A DNA stretch of 64,000 bases from Brevibacillus choshinensis (GTDB taxonomy: Bacteria > Bacillota > Bacilli > Brevibacillales > Brevibacillaceae): assembly GCF_001420695.1 (NCBI RefSeq), contig NZ_LJJB01000007.1, positions 767,890 to 831,889 of the forward strand. The letters are read 5' to 3'. Below, one piece after another: positions 8,669 to 16,051 of the stretch. The number at the start of each line of letters is the position of its first letter. The stretch's first letter is position 1. A program made the translations under genes and the position numbers. A model generated the notes under the pieces. It was not told the origin of the DNA and ran no database searches. It saw only the letters and a program-made list of their open reading frames with translations.

Positions 8669-8914
8669 TTAGCGTGCTCCGAAATCGACTGAGTACTTGT
8701 CTGGATAGCGCAGGCCGTCCCGATAAAACAAGGTTCTCACCCATGCGTACATGCGAAGGGGGATCGAGGGAAAGACGATCGCCAGATGGCCTTTTTCCAA
8801 AATAGGTAAATCTAACGGGGATTGAATTTCGTACGGGACACCTTCCTGGTCGAGCAGTAATTTATATTTGTGGGCTTCGCTCCAGCTGACCGGATAATAA
8901 AAAGATCTTTCCAT
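8669..8914 (-). CDS. Hypothetical protein with a DUF3343-like pattern
   Basis: 81 residues. It opens with a hydrophobic/aromatic strand (SFYYPVSW), then a helix and a Gly-Val-Pro-Tyr turn, then a strand with FPSIP, giving a small ferredoxin-like alpha/beta look; no cysteines. A weak resemblance to DUF3343 is possible but I would not rely on it. ATG 8914 is preceded by GGAAAGG; extension to 8992 has no ribosome site. It lies alone between the L,D-transpeptidase and the pirin gene, same strand as both. Confidence 0.5.
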   Translation of the reverse strand: MERSFYYPVSWSEAHKYKLLLDQEGVPYEIQSPLDLPILEKGHLAIVFPSIPLRMYAWVRTLFYRDGLRYPDKYSVDFGAR

Positions 8915-9046
8915 TTCATCCAACACCTTTCCAGCTTCACTACTACCATTGTATGCGATCCCTTTGAGATAAAAAAAGAAAACGCAGCCCATTGAAATAA
9001 AAATAGGCTACGTCTCTATCAGAAAAAATGTTCGCGGAACGGGAGC

Positions 9047-9748
9047 TTATGGTAAATCAATTAGCATGAAATAGGCGTTGCTCTTCGCGTTGATCTCCAG
9101 GCTAGTCGTCGAAGTGATTCGTGCGGAATCCCGTGTTGCGAGGGAAGTGTCCGAATTGAGTAGTAGTTCACCTTCCATGACGAAAAGGTACGTGCGTCTC
9201 TGGGTATTTTGTTCAAAAGAAATCGTCTGTCCAGCCTCCAGGCGAGAGAGGTACAGCGTCAGGTCTTGATGGATTTTGGCAATCTCTTCGCCACCTTCCG
9301 TCGATACGACAGGAAGAAGCTGGTTGAGCAGTTTCGCAGGTTCGTACGCTTTTTGCTCGTAGGAAGGTGTCAATCCATATTGCGCCGGTTCAAACCAGAG
9401 CTGCAAAAACTTTACTTCTTCTGTAGCAGACGGATTCATCTCTGAGTGGACGACGCCTGTGCCCGCACTCATTCGTTGTACCTCACCAGGGCGAACGACC
9501 TCTTGACGTCCCGTGCTGTCTCGATGGCCGAGCTGTCCTTGGAGGACGATAGAGACGATCTCCATTTCCCGGTGCGGGTGAGAGCCAAAACCGGTTTGGG
9601 GCGCTACCCTGTCGTCATTGAATACACGCAAGGGTCCAAATCCCATATTGTCGGGATCATAATAATCAGCAAAGGAAAAACTGAAGTTGCTTTTTAACCA
9701 GCCGTGATCAGCAGTATAACGCGATCCTGCTTTTCGTACGTCAATCAT
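9047..9748 (-). CDS. Pirin family protein (YhhW/quercetinase-like bicupin)
   Basis: 233 residues with the pirin N-terminal cupin. The metal-binding block GFGSHPHREMEIVSIV contributes two His and one Glu, and a further His is in VVHSEMN; together they form the usual mononuclear site. Some relatives act as quercetin 2,3-dioxygenases and others as redox-sensing regulators; the sequence cannot separate these. ATG 9748 has GAGGAGG 6 bases upstream, better than the earlier ATG at 9784. A promoter and a 14-bp palindrome directly precede the gene, suggesting single-gene regulation. Confidence 0.9.
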   Translation of the reverse strand: MIDVRKAGSRYTADHGWLKSNFSFSFADYYDPDNMGFGPLRVFNDDRVAPQTGFGSHPHREMEIVSIVLQGQLGHRDSTGRQEVVRPGEVQRMSAGTGVVHSEMNPSATEEVKFLQLWFEPAQYGLTPSYEQKAYEPAKLLNQLLPVVSTEGGEEIAKIHQDLTLYLSRLEAGQTISFEQNTQRRTYLFVMEGELLLNSDTSLATRDSARITSTTSLEINAKSNAYFMLIDLP

Positions 9749-9762
9749 GAGAGACCTCCTCG

Positions 9763-9813
9763 TGAAACTTGTTTCAATAAGCATATCGTAACGTTTATAC
9801 TTACTTTTGTGAA
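9763..9813 (-). promoter_or_regulatory. Pirin promoter with overlapping palindromic operator
   Basis: On the minus strand, TTCACA (9813-9808), a 17-base spacer and TACGAT (9790-9785) form a sigma-A-like promoter. The predicted start point near 9778 is followed at once by the palindrome TGAAACTTGTTTCA (9776-9763), which lies before the ribosome site. The position is ideal for a repressor. The regulator is not known. Confidence 0.5.
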
Positions 9814-9910
9814 GATAATTACATAAAAATAGTGAAGAGAAAAAACGAAATGATTTTCACCTGATTTCCGTGTAAAGTGGAAGGAGGTGGCAATTAGGAG
9901 GGACACTTGG

Positions 9911-10669
9911 ATGACGCAGACTCATTTGCACTTTAACATGCACATTGGCAGAAAAAAACCGGAGAGCGTAATTAACCGAGAAACCGCTTGTCCTTTTTGC
10001 GACACGAACAGCCTCACCAATGTGCTGGAGCAGCGTGGGTCCATGATCTGGCTGATGAACAAATATCCGGTTTTGCAAGATACCTATCAGACCGTTTTGA
10101 TTGAGTCGGATGATTGTGAAGGGGATTGGTCCCTCTATTCGAAGGAACATGTGCACGATCTGCTCGCATTTGGTGTAGAAAAATGGATGGAGCTGGAAAA
10201 GAGTGGAGAGTTTCAATCCGTGCTCTTTTTTAAGAATCACGGCCCGTATTCAGGCGGGAGCATCCGCCATCCGCATATGCAAATTGTTGGCTTGAATGAA
10301 TACGATTATCGCAGTCAAGTAAAGGAAAGTGATTTTGCTGGAATTCTCATCGACCGTGGACGGGGAGTGGAGTGCACACTGTCGACGCATCCACGCGCAG
10401 GCTTCTTTGAGTACAATGTGATTCTATCCGATTGGGAAGGGTTGCCAAGGATGGCGGAGTACCTGCAAATCTTGGCGCACTGGATTCTCCACCATGTCAA
10501 TCGCCGTTGCCTGAGCTACAATTTCTTCTTTTACCGGTGGGGAGAAAAGCTCGTCGCAAAAGTGGTTCCACGCTTTGTCACTTCACCCCTTTACATAGGA
10601 TACTCGATTCCGCAGGTCGCGAACAATTTGGAGGAAATGGTTGCTGAAATGAAACGACATTATTTCTAG
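9911..10669 (+). CDS. DUF4931 protein (HIT/GalT-like nucleotidyl transferase superfamily)
   Basis: 252 residues. An early CPFC motif follows RETA, and the middle carries GGSIRHPHMQIVG, a His-x-His-x-Gln pattern like the catalytic triad of galactose-1-phosphate uridylyltransferase and other HIT-superfamily enzymes. The family is annotated in Bacilli as DUF4931; its substrate is not established. The start ATG 9911 has AGGAGG 9 bases before it. The GNAT gene begins 14 bases after its stop, so the two form an operon, possibly acting on the same small molecule. That last point is inference. Confidence 0.82.
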   Translation: MTQTHLHFNMHIGRKKPESVINRETACPFCDTNSLTNVLEQRGSMIWLMNKYPVLQDTYQTVLIESDDCEGDWSLYSKEHVHDLLAFGVEKWMELEKSGEFQSVLFFKNHGPYSGGSIRHPHMQIVGLNEYDYRSQVKESDFAGILIDRGRGVECTLSTHPRAGFFEYNVILSDWEGLPRMAEYLQILAHWILHHVNRRCLSYNFFFYRWGEKLVAKVVPRFVTSPLYIGYSIPQVANNLEEMVAEMKRHYF

Positions 10670-10683
10670 GGGGATTTGAAGGA

Positions 10684-11544
10684 ATGGGATATGAGTTACT
10701 TGGAACGAGCAAGCTGTCAGTAGAAGAGCTGGCTGAAGTGAAACAATTGGTGAATGTGTGCAACGATCATGATGGAATCGATCTCAAAGTAAATCCGGAT
10801 ATGCTGGGCAATCGTTCCGGCGAGCATACCGAAGATTTTCTGTGCTATGAGGATGGGCAACTGGTTGGCTTTTTGGGGCTCTTCGTGTTTCATGGCCAAG
10901 AAGCAGAAGTAAGTAGTATGGTGCATCCGGACTATCGTCGAAAAGGAATTTTCCGTGCCTTGCAGACTCGTGCCGCCGAAGAATGCGAGAAGAGAAGCAT
11001 ACCGAATCAGTTGTTCATCGTCCAAAGGGAGTCGCTGTCAGGTAAAGCGTGTATGGAGAAATTCGGGGCAACGTACGATTTTTCAGAGTATTGGATGGAT
11101 TTCGATGGGCAAAAGACTACCACTGCACCTGCTTATATCGAGATGCGCATTGCTGGTAAGGAAGATTCAGAGACCTTGATTTGGTTGAATGTCCATGGCT
11201 TTCAGATGGAGGAAGACCGAGCACGTGAGATGAGCAAAAGAATTGAAGTGGAGTCTAGCTCGACGACTTATTTGATATTGGTAGACGATCAACCAGTCGG
11301 AAAGCTCAGTACCAACATCTCGGAAGGGAAAGGGTTCATTTTTGGATTCTGCGTTCATCCTGATCATCAAGGGAAAGGATACGGCCGCCGAGCGTTGGCG
11401 CGAGCCATTCACTTTATCAGGGAAAAAGGCTACGAGGAAATGTCGCTAGAGGTCGCAAGCGAAAATAGTAGCGCATTGGGTCTATATGAATCGTGTGGCT
11501 TTGTCGTCAAGTCGGCAAACGATTATTACAAGCTGCCACTGTAA
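10684..11544 (+). CDS. Tandem-GNAT N-acetyltransferase
   Basis: 286 residues containing two GNAT folds. The first acetyl-CoA loop is VHPDYRRKGIFRAL (about residues 80-93) and the second VHPDHQGKGYGRRAL (about 227-241), followed by the typical ENSSALGLYESCGF terminal motif. Tandem-GNAT proteins often keep one active domain; here both loops look intact, with R/Q-x-x-G-x-G/A patterns. The acceptor is unknown. It is the second gene of the unit with the DUF4931 gene, 14 bases apart, and has GGGGG/AAGGA before its ATG. Confidence 0.88.
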   Translation: MGYELLGTSKLSVEELAEVKQLVNVCNDHDGIDLKVNPDMLGNRSGEHTEDFLCYEDGQLVGFLGLFVFHGQEAEVSSMVHPDYRRKGIFRALQTRAAEECEKRSIPNQLFIVQRESLSGKACMEKFGATYDFSEYWMDFDGQKTTTAPAYIEMRIAGKEDSETLIWLNVHGFQMEEDRAREMSKRIEVESSSTTYLILVDDQPVGKLSTNISEGKGFIFGFCVHPDHQGKGYGRRALARAIHFIREKGYEEMSLEVASENSSALGLYESCGFVVKSANDYYKLPL

Positions 11545-11649
11545 GCTTGCAAACTGTTCACAGGTGCACGTCAGATTGGATATGAGGTTCGAATCCGTGC
11601 TACGATAAAGAAGATCTACACAGGAGTGCGGAAAAAGGAGTGACGAATC

Positions 11650-12786
11650 ATGAAACTGTTGTCCATCGAACCTACGCCGAGTCCAAACGTGATGAAACTC
11701 AACGTTGACGAGCGTCTACCAGATGGTGTCCAACATGTCTATACAAAAGAGAATGTAGCGAAATTCCCAGAAATCATGGGGAAGCTACTGGCAATTGAAG
11801 GCGTCACCTCGATCTTTCATACCGCCGATTTCTTAGCTCTGGAGCGCAAATCAAATGCAGATTGGCAACGCATCTTGACTCAGTCCCGTGAGATTCTCCA
11901 GGCAGGTGAGGGGACGGCTGTACCGATCTTGGCTGCGACGGAAGGAGCGGCATTTGGCGAGGCGCAAGTATTCATTCAAATGTTTCGGGAAGTACCCATG
12001 CAGGTGAAAGTCACGATGGGGACGGAGCAAATCCGGGCAGCCCTGCCAGAGAGATTCGGGCAGGCAGCGATGCGAGCAGGCTCAGCATCACCGAATCTGA
12101 TCATGGAGCGCAAGTGGTTGGAGCATGGAGTACGCTATGGTGACCTGAGAGAGATCGGGGAAGAAGTCGCACAGGAAATCGTGGCTTCCTATCCAGATGA
12201 GCGTGTGGAAGAACTGGTCGAGCGTGCCTTGCAGCTCGGCGAAGGTGAAGCTCCTGCTCCGGTTGTCCGCGAAAAGAAAATCGTTACCCTGGACATGCTG
12301 GATGATCCAGACTGGCAAAATCGGTATGCTGCATTGGATCGTATGGAGCCTACAGAGGAAGATCTTCCAGTGTTGGAAAAAGCGCTCGGTGATTCAAAAT
12401 CGTCAATCCGCAGACTGGCGGTTGTCTATTTGGGGATGGTAGGAGGAGACGCAGTCTTCCCGCTGCTTTTCCAAGCACTAAAGGACGACTCCGTTTCCGT
12501 CAGACGTACGGCTGGAGACACCCTATCCGATCTGGGCGACCCTCGGGCGACGGCATCCATGTGTGAGGCGCTGCATGATCGCAACAAGCTGGTGCGCTGG
12601 CGTGCGGCACGCTTCCTATTTGAAGTCGGGGATGAGACCGCGCTCCCTGCTCTGCGTGCAGCCCAGCATGATCTGGAATTCGAAGTAAGTCTGCAGGTGC
12701 AGATGGCTGTGGAGCGAATCGAGAGCGGAGAAGCTGCCAGTGGGACAGTCTGGCAGCAAATGACACGAAGAAACGAACAGAACTAG
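11650..12786 (+). CDS. cvfC: CvfC/YpgR-like protein: Nfu N-terminal domain plus HEAT repeats
   Basis: 378 residues. Residues 1-85 form an Nfu/NifU N-terminal-type domain (EPTPSPNVMKLNV onward), lacking the C-x-x-C cluster-binding half of true Nfu. From about residue 210 there are HEAT-like alpha repeats of about 31 residues (for example SIRRLAVVYLGMVGG, SVRRTAGDTLSDLGD, LVRWRAARFLFEVGD). The same architecture occurs in Staphylococcus conserved virulence factor C and Bacillus YpgR. The molecular role is unresolved, probably protein-protein scaffolding. AAGGAG lies 8 bases before the ATG and a terminator follows directly, so it is a single-gene unit. Confidence 0.88.
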   Translation: MKLLSIEPTPSPNVMKLNVDERLPDGVQHVYTKENVAKFPEIMGKLLAIEGVTSIFHTADFLALERKSNADWQRILTQSREILQAGEGTAVPILAATEGAAFGEAQVFIQMFREVPMQVKVTMGTEQIRAALPERFGQAAMRAGSASPNLIMERKWLEHGVRYGDLREIGEEVAQEIVASYPDERVEELVERALQLGEGEAPAPVVREKKIVTLDMLDDPDWQNRYAALDRMEPTEEDLPVLEKALGDSKSSIRRLAVVYLGMVGGDAVFPLLFQALKDDSVSVRRTAGDTLSDLGDPRATASMCEALHDRNKLVRWRAARFLFEVGDETALPALRAAQHDLEFEVSLQVQMAVERIESGEAASGTVWQQMTRRNEQN

Positions 12787-12799
12787 AAGAACAGGATTG

Positions 12800-12826
12800 G
12801 CAGGGGAATGTAACCCCTGCTTTTTT
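12800..12826 (+). terminator. Intrinsic terminator after the cvfC-like gene
   Basis: GCAGGGG / CCCCTGC stem with loop AATGTAA and a T6 run. Confidence 0.9.
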
Positions 12827-12832
12827 GCGTCC

Positions 12833-13534
12833 TCACGTCCCGTGTAAAATGCCACCGTAATCAGCGATAGGTGCTCCCGTCACGACAGCCCAGGCCTGGT
12901 TTCCAAAATCAAAATGCCACCATTCATCCGAATAGTTCGTAAACCCGGCATGAATCATGGCATGATAGAGCATTCGCCTATTGTCTCGGATTCGCAGCTC
13001 ATAATTCTCTGCAGGCTCATATAACTCAAAAAAACGGGTACTGGCACGTTCGCTGAAATCATCAAAAAGTGTACCCATGTCGAGCCACCCGTCAGGTCCT
13101 GTAATCGTAAGGTCGACAGCGCCACCGGTCAAATGGCGGGGCGGCCGTGCTGGATTATTGGTGGGACGGGCGACATAGCGATGCAGCTCCTCATAGAAAG
13201 CATCACTCTCCGTCCAGCCTTGTTCGAGAAGCTGGTTTTTTAAACGATCATACAAGGATTGCTGCACTTCTAATGGCCGCCAACCATCCAAAACAACCAG
13301 ACGATGGTCCACAGGTAATACGCTGGCCGCACGTAATAATCGCTCAACGACGGATTGTCGTACGAGACAATCAGACATCGAACCAGGTAAGCCTTCATGA
13401 TAATAAGCTGGATATACGTGAATCACAGGGGCATACTGCTTGAGAGGGATGAGCGGCTCGTTGGTCTCCCGAATACCGGGTAACGACGCTGGCAGAGTGG
13501 GCTGGGCGGGAATGGGAGAAGCGATAGTCATCAT
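12833..13534 (-). CDS. ddpX: D-alanyl-D-alanine dipeptidase, VanX/DdpX family (peptidase M15D)
   Basis: 233-residue zinc dipeptidase. Metal and catalytic residues are visible: HLTGGAVDLTI (His and Asp ligands with the surrounding SxxxxGxAxD-like spacing) and EWWHFDFG near the C-terminus (catalytic Glu and third His). DGWRP is the family-typical substrate arginine loop. No signal peptide is seen, so it works in the cytoplasm. No VanH, VanA or VanRS gene is nearby, so this is the housekeeping type that recycles or degrades D-Ala-D-Ala and not a resistance cassette. ATG 13534 has AAGGG 8 bases before it; GTG 13543 is a weaker alternative. Confidence 0.9.
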   Translation of the reverse strand: MMTIASPIPAQPTLPASLPGIRETNEPLIPLKQYAPVIHVYPAYYHEGLPGSMSDCLVRQSVVERLLRAASVLPVDHRLVVLDGWRPLEVQQSLYDRLKNQLLEQGWTESDAFYEELHRYVARPTNNPARPPRHLTGGAVDLTITGPDGWLDMGTLFDDFSERASTRFFELYEPAENYELRIRDNRRMLYHAMIHAGFTNYSDEWWHFDFGNQAWAVVTGAPIADYGGILHGT

Positions 13535-13719
13535 CGAAAACACCCTTCTACAGATTTGACCCCATTATAGCATGTGATGCATAAGGAAATTATTGGTATC
13601 GACCAGTATAAAAATAGACACAGTTCAATAATAGTTGACTTCCATGTGATACATCCCTTATTCTAGGAGAGGGTTTGAACCAGGTTACAACATTGAGAGT
13701 AGCGTAGGGGAGATTGTGT

Positions 13720-15012
13720 ATGACAACCAATCACTATGACGTTGTTATTGTAGGCGGAGGACTTGCTGGTCTCTCCAGTGCCGCCTATCTTTCGTCGAAA
13801 GGCAAAAAAGTAGCAGTATTGGAGCGCGGACAATTAGGTGGTCGTGCCGTAACGTTGAAGATCAAAGGATTCAACTTCAACTTTGGTGCCCATGCGATCT
13901 ATGCCCGGGACAGCTCCGTTTTGAGAACGTTTGAAAAAGAATTGGACCTTCACATTGATTGGCAAGACTTTAATCCGACCAAAGCTAAGTACGATATCGG
14001 GAACGATCTGACAGCGGTTCCAGCCAACGTACAAGGGCTGTTTCAGACAAAGCTGTTGAAAGGCTTGGACAAAGTATTGTTTACGTTTGAAATCTTGAAA
14101 ACGATGCTGAGAATGGAAACCGGGCATCCACATATGTCCATTCAAAAATGGATGGAAAAGAAAAATGTGAACGAGGAAGTCCAAGAAATGATGCTGACAC
14201 TGGCATCCTCCAACTTCTTCACACGTGAACCGGAAAAAATCCCTTCAGACGTATTCTTTTCGTACTACAGCCGTCTGTTTAAGACGAACAAGCCAGTAGC
14301 GTATATCGGCGGAGGCTGGCAAGCTCTGATCAACGAATTTGTCCGCGTCATCGAGGCGAACAATGGCGTTATTTTGACGAAAACAAAGGTAGAGAAGTTC
14401 CACGTAGAAGAGGATCACGTAGTGGGAGTGGTAACGCCGGAGGGCGAGTTTACGGCAGACGAATTCATCAGCTGTATTCCGCCGAAAGAGATGGTCAAGG
14501 TGTTTGCAGAAACGCGCCTGGAGCATGCGATTGCCCAACACGCCGAGTATGAGCCTACTGTCGTAGTCGTGTATGATATCGGTCTGAAAGAACGGATCGA
14601 TGTTCCATATTCTTATATTTACGACAAGCAAAACAACATCTTTATCACGGACATCTCCTACTATGACCAGACTTGTGTTCCAGAAGGCGGACAGCTGCTG
14701 CAGGCGACTGCTTACATGCGTCAGTCGGAAGTGGGGAACAAAGAAATGGCCGAACAACGTAAGCTGGAGATCGAAGCTGTGTACGACAAACACTTTGCCG
14801 GCTGGCGTGAGCAGTTGGTTGTTCCACGTGTCTCCACTCGTGCAATCGTGCAGGAGATCAAGTGGACCATGAACCAAAAGCCAATGCCCACGAGCTTGCC
14901 AGATTACCGCAACCTGTTCTTTGCAGGTGACTGGTGTGAGGGTCAGGGACAATTGTCTGAGCTCTCTTTCTCGAGTGCATGGAATGTTTCTAAGTTGATT
15001 TTGGAAAAATAA
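13720..15012 (+). CDS. FAD-dependent oxidoreductase, phytoene desaturase/amine oxidase superfamily
   Basis: 430 residues. An N-terminal dinucleotide-binding fold VVIVGGGLAGLSSAAYL (about 8-24), the following ERGQLGGRA (FAD ribose and GG doublet), and a C-terminal NLFFAGDWCEGQG motif closing the FAD site identify the superfamily. Relatives include carotenoid desaturases, protoporphyrinogen oxidase-like and NAD(P)/FAD proteins of unknown substrate. No carotenoid genes such as crtB are nearby, so I do not assign that role. ATG 13720 has GGGGAG 7 bases upstream. It stands alone and is followed by a terminator. Confidence 0.87.
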   Translation: MTTNHYDVVIVGGGLAGLSSAAYLSSKGKKVAVLERGQLGGRAVTLKIKGFNFNFGAHAIYARDSSVLRTFEKELDLHIDWQDFNPTKAKYDIGNDLTAVPANVQGLFQTKLLKGLDKVLFTFEILKTMLRMETGHPHMSIQKWMEKKNVNEEVQEMMLTLASSNFFTREPEKIPSDVFFSYYSRLFKTNKPVAYIGGGWQALINEFVRVIEANNGVILTKTKVEKFHVEEDHVVGVVTPEGEFTADEFISCIPPKEMVKVFAETRLEHAIAQHAEYEPTVVVVYDIGLKERIDVPYSYIYDKQNNIFITDISYYDQTCVPEGGQLLQATAYMRQSEVGNKEMAEQRKLEIEAVYDKHFAGWREQLVVPRVSTRAIVQEIKWTMNQKPMPTSLPDYRNLFFAGDWCEGQGQLSELSFSSAWNVSKLILEK

Positions 15013-15022
15013 TCCAATAAGG

Positions 15023-15073
15023 AAAGCGGGTGTTTCTCTCAATCGGATCTCAGAGAGGGGCGCCCGCTTTTTC
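15023..15073 (+). terminator. Intrinsic terminator after the FAD oxidoreductase
   Basis: Long hairpin with AAAGCGGG at the base pairing with CCCGCTTT, an inner TCTCT/AGAGA stem, and a T-rich tail. Confidence 0.8.
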
Positions 15074-15092
15074 GCCCATCGAAAACGACTCG

Positions 15093-15126
15093 AAAAACAA
15101 GACCCGCCAAAGAGCGATGGCGGGTC
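15093..15126 (-). terminator. Intrinsic terminator of the beta-lactamase-like gene
   Basis: On the minus strand GACCCGCCA pairs with TGGCGGGTC, followed by TTGTTTTT; it lies 9 bases past the stop at 15136. Confidence 0.88.
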
Positions 15127-15135
15127 CAAAAAAGA

Positions 15136-15945
15136 CTATGCTTGCTGATACAAATCGTAAACGAGGCGTCCGATTTCGGCCATCACATCGGCAGCTGGCT
15201 TCTGCTCAAGCCCTTTGTTGAGCAGGCAGATCGTGACGGCGTGGGAGCCCATGAAAAGAATGCCTGTATCATGGGTAATCTTTGTCACAGAGCCTGTTTT
15301 ATTGGCGAATTCCCATTTGGGAACCATACCGATGAAATCGCCGTCCGGATCTGGGAAATGCTTAGGAATGCGGTCTCTGTGCTGCTGTTGCTTTAAGATC
15401 GCCATCATTTTCAGACAGCTGTCATACGAGAGGACCTTCCCAGTAGCCAAATAGCGGAAATGCGCCCCCATATCTGCGGCAGTGATCTCGTTGTAGCCTT
15501 CCAGCTCAGCAGGCACGACCATCAGCTTGTTGTAGAACTGGCTGTTGACCATTTCCGTTTTCTTCATGGCGTTGCGAATGCTCTCTGTACCGACCAGATC
15601 GATCATGATGTTGGTAGCTGTGTTATCGCTTTGGATGATCATCAGTGTGACCAGATCCTGAACCGTCAATTCTGTACCCGGAGTCATGTGCTGCAGTACG
15701 CCAGCACCGCCCACCAAGTCTTCGCGACGCAGCTTGATTGTCTGCTCCAATGCGATGTTGCCCGCGTAAGCTTCAGCGAACACGGCGGTCATGATCGGTA
15801 CTTTGATAACGCTCGCTGCATAAAAGCGTTGATGCTCTTGAAACGTCAGTTTTTCACCTGTGTGTAAATCTTCCAGATAGATGCCCCATTCGCCGCCTGC
15901 ATTTTCGACGAGCTGCGAGATTTGGGTGGATAGATTAGAGAGCAT
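15136..15945 (-). CDS. Class A beta-lactamase-like serine hydrolase without signal peptide
   Basis: 269 residues. The class A motifs are all present: SVIK (S45-x-x-K48), SDN (106-108), an omega-loop acidic residue in the EGYNEIT region, and KTGS near residue 225. The fold is thus a beta-lactamase/DD-peptidase-type serine hydrolase. Unlike secreted penicillinases it has neither signal peptide nor lipobox; the protein begins directly with the first domain helix. It may act on cytoplasmic peptides or be released otherwise, so resistance cannot be assumed. I chose the second ATG (15945), 9 bases after AAGGAG; the ATG at 15954 abuts the ribosome site. It is divergent from the OppA-like gene. Confidence 0.87.
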   Translation of the reverse strand: MLSNLSTQISQLVENAGGEWGIYLEDLHTGEKLTFQEHQRFYAASVIKVPIMTAVFAEAYAGNIALEQTIKLRREDLVGGAGVLQHMTPGTELTVQDLVTLMIIQSDNTATNIMIDLVGTESIRNAMKKTEMVNSQFYNKLMVVPAELEGYNEITAADMGAHFRYLATGKVLSYDSCLKMMAILKQQQHRDRIPKHFPDPDGDFIGMVPKWEFANKTGSVTKITHDTGILFMGSHAVTICLLNKGLEQKPAADVMAEIGRLVYDLYQQA

Positions 15946-15967
15946 TTGCTCCATCTCCTTTTTCGTG

Positions 15968-15996
15968 TAGACAAAATTTTCTCAAGATAATATTAT
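15968..15996 (+). promoter_or_regulatory. Sigma-A-type promoter for the OppA-like gene
   Basis: TAGACA (15968-15973), exactly 17 bases, TATTAT (15991-15996): each box matches five of six consensus positions. The start codon follows 55 bases later. Confidence 0.6.
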
Positions 15997-16051
15997 TTAG
16001 TCATGCTCCTAACAATCAAGAAGGAATATTCCAGAGACGGGGGTTTTTTTC

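Noticed and set aside
12833-13534. VanX-type dipeptidase as part of a vancomycin resistance cluster
   Set aside because: No vanH, vanA or vanRS genes adjoin it and there is no transposon signature; stand-alone DdpX-type enzymes are common.
13620-13660. TTGACT ... TTATTC as promoter of the FAD oxidoreductase
   Set aside because: The -35 is fair but the -10 match is poor at any acceptable spacing.
13720-15012. Carotenoid biosynthesis locus around the FAD oxidoreductase
   Set aside because: No phytoene synthase or other crt genes within the window, so the desaturase family resemblance alone is not enough.
15136-15945. Secreted beta-lactamase resistance gene
   Set aside because: All catalytic motifs are there, but no signal peptide or lipobox, so a resistance role is not supported.
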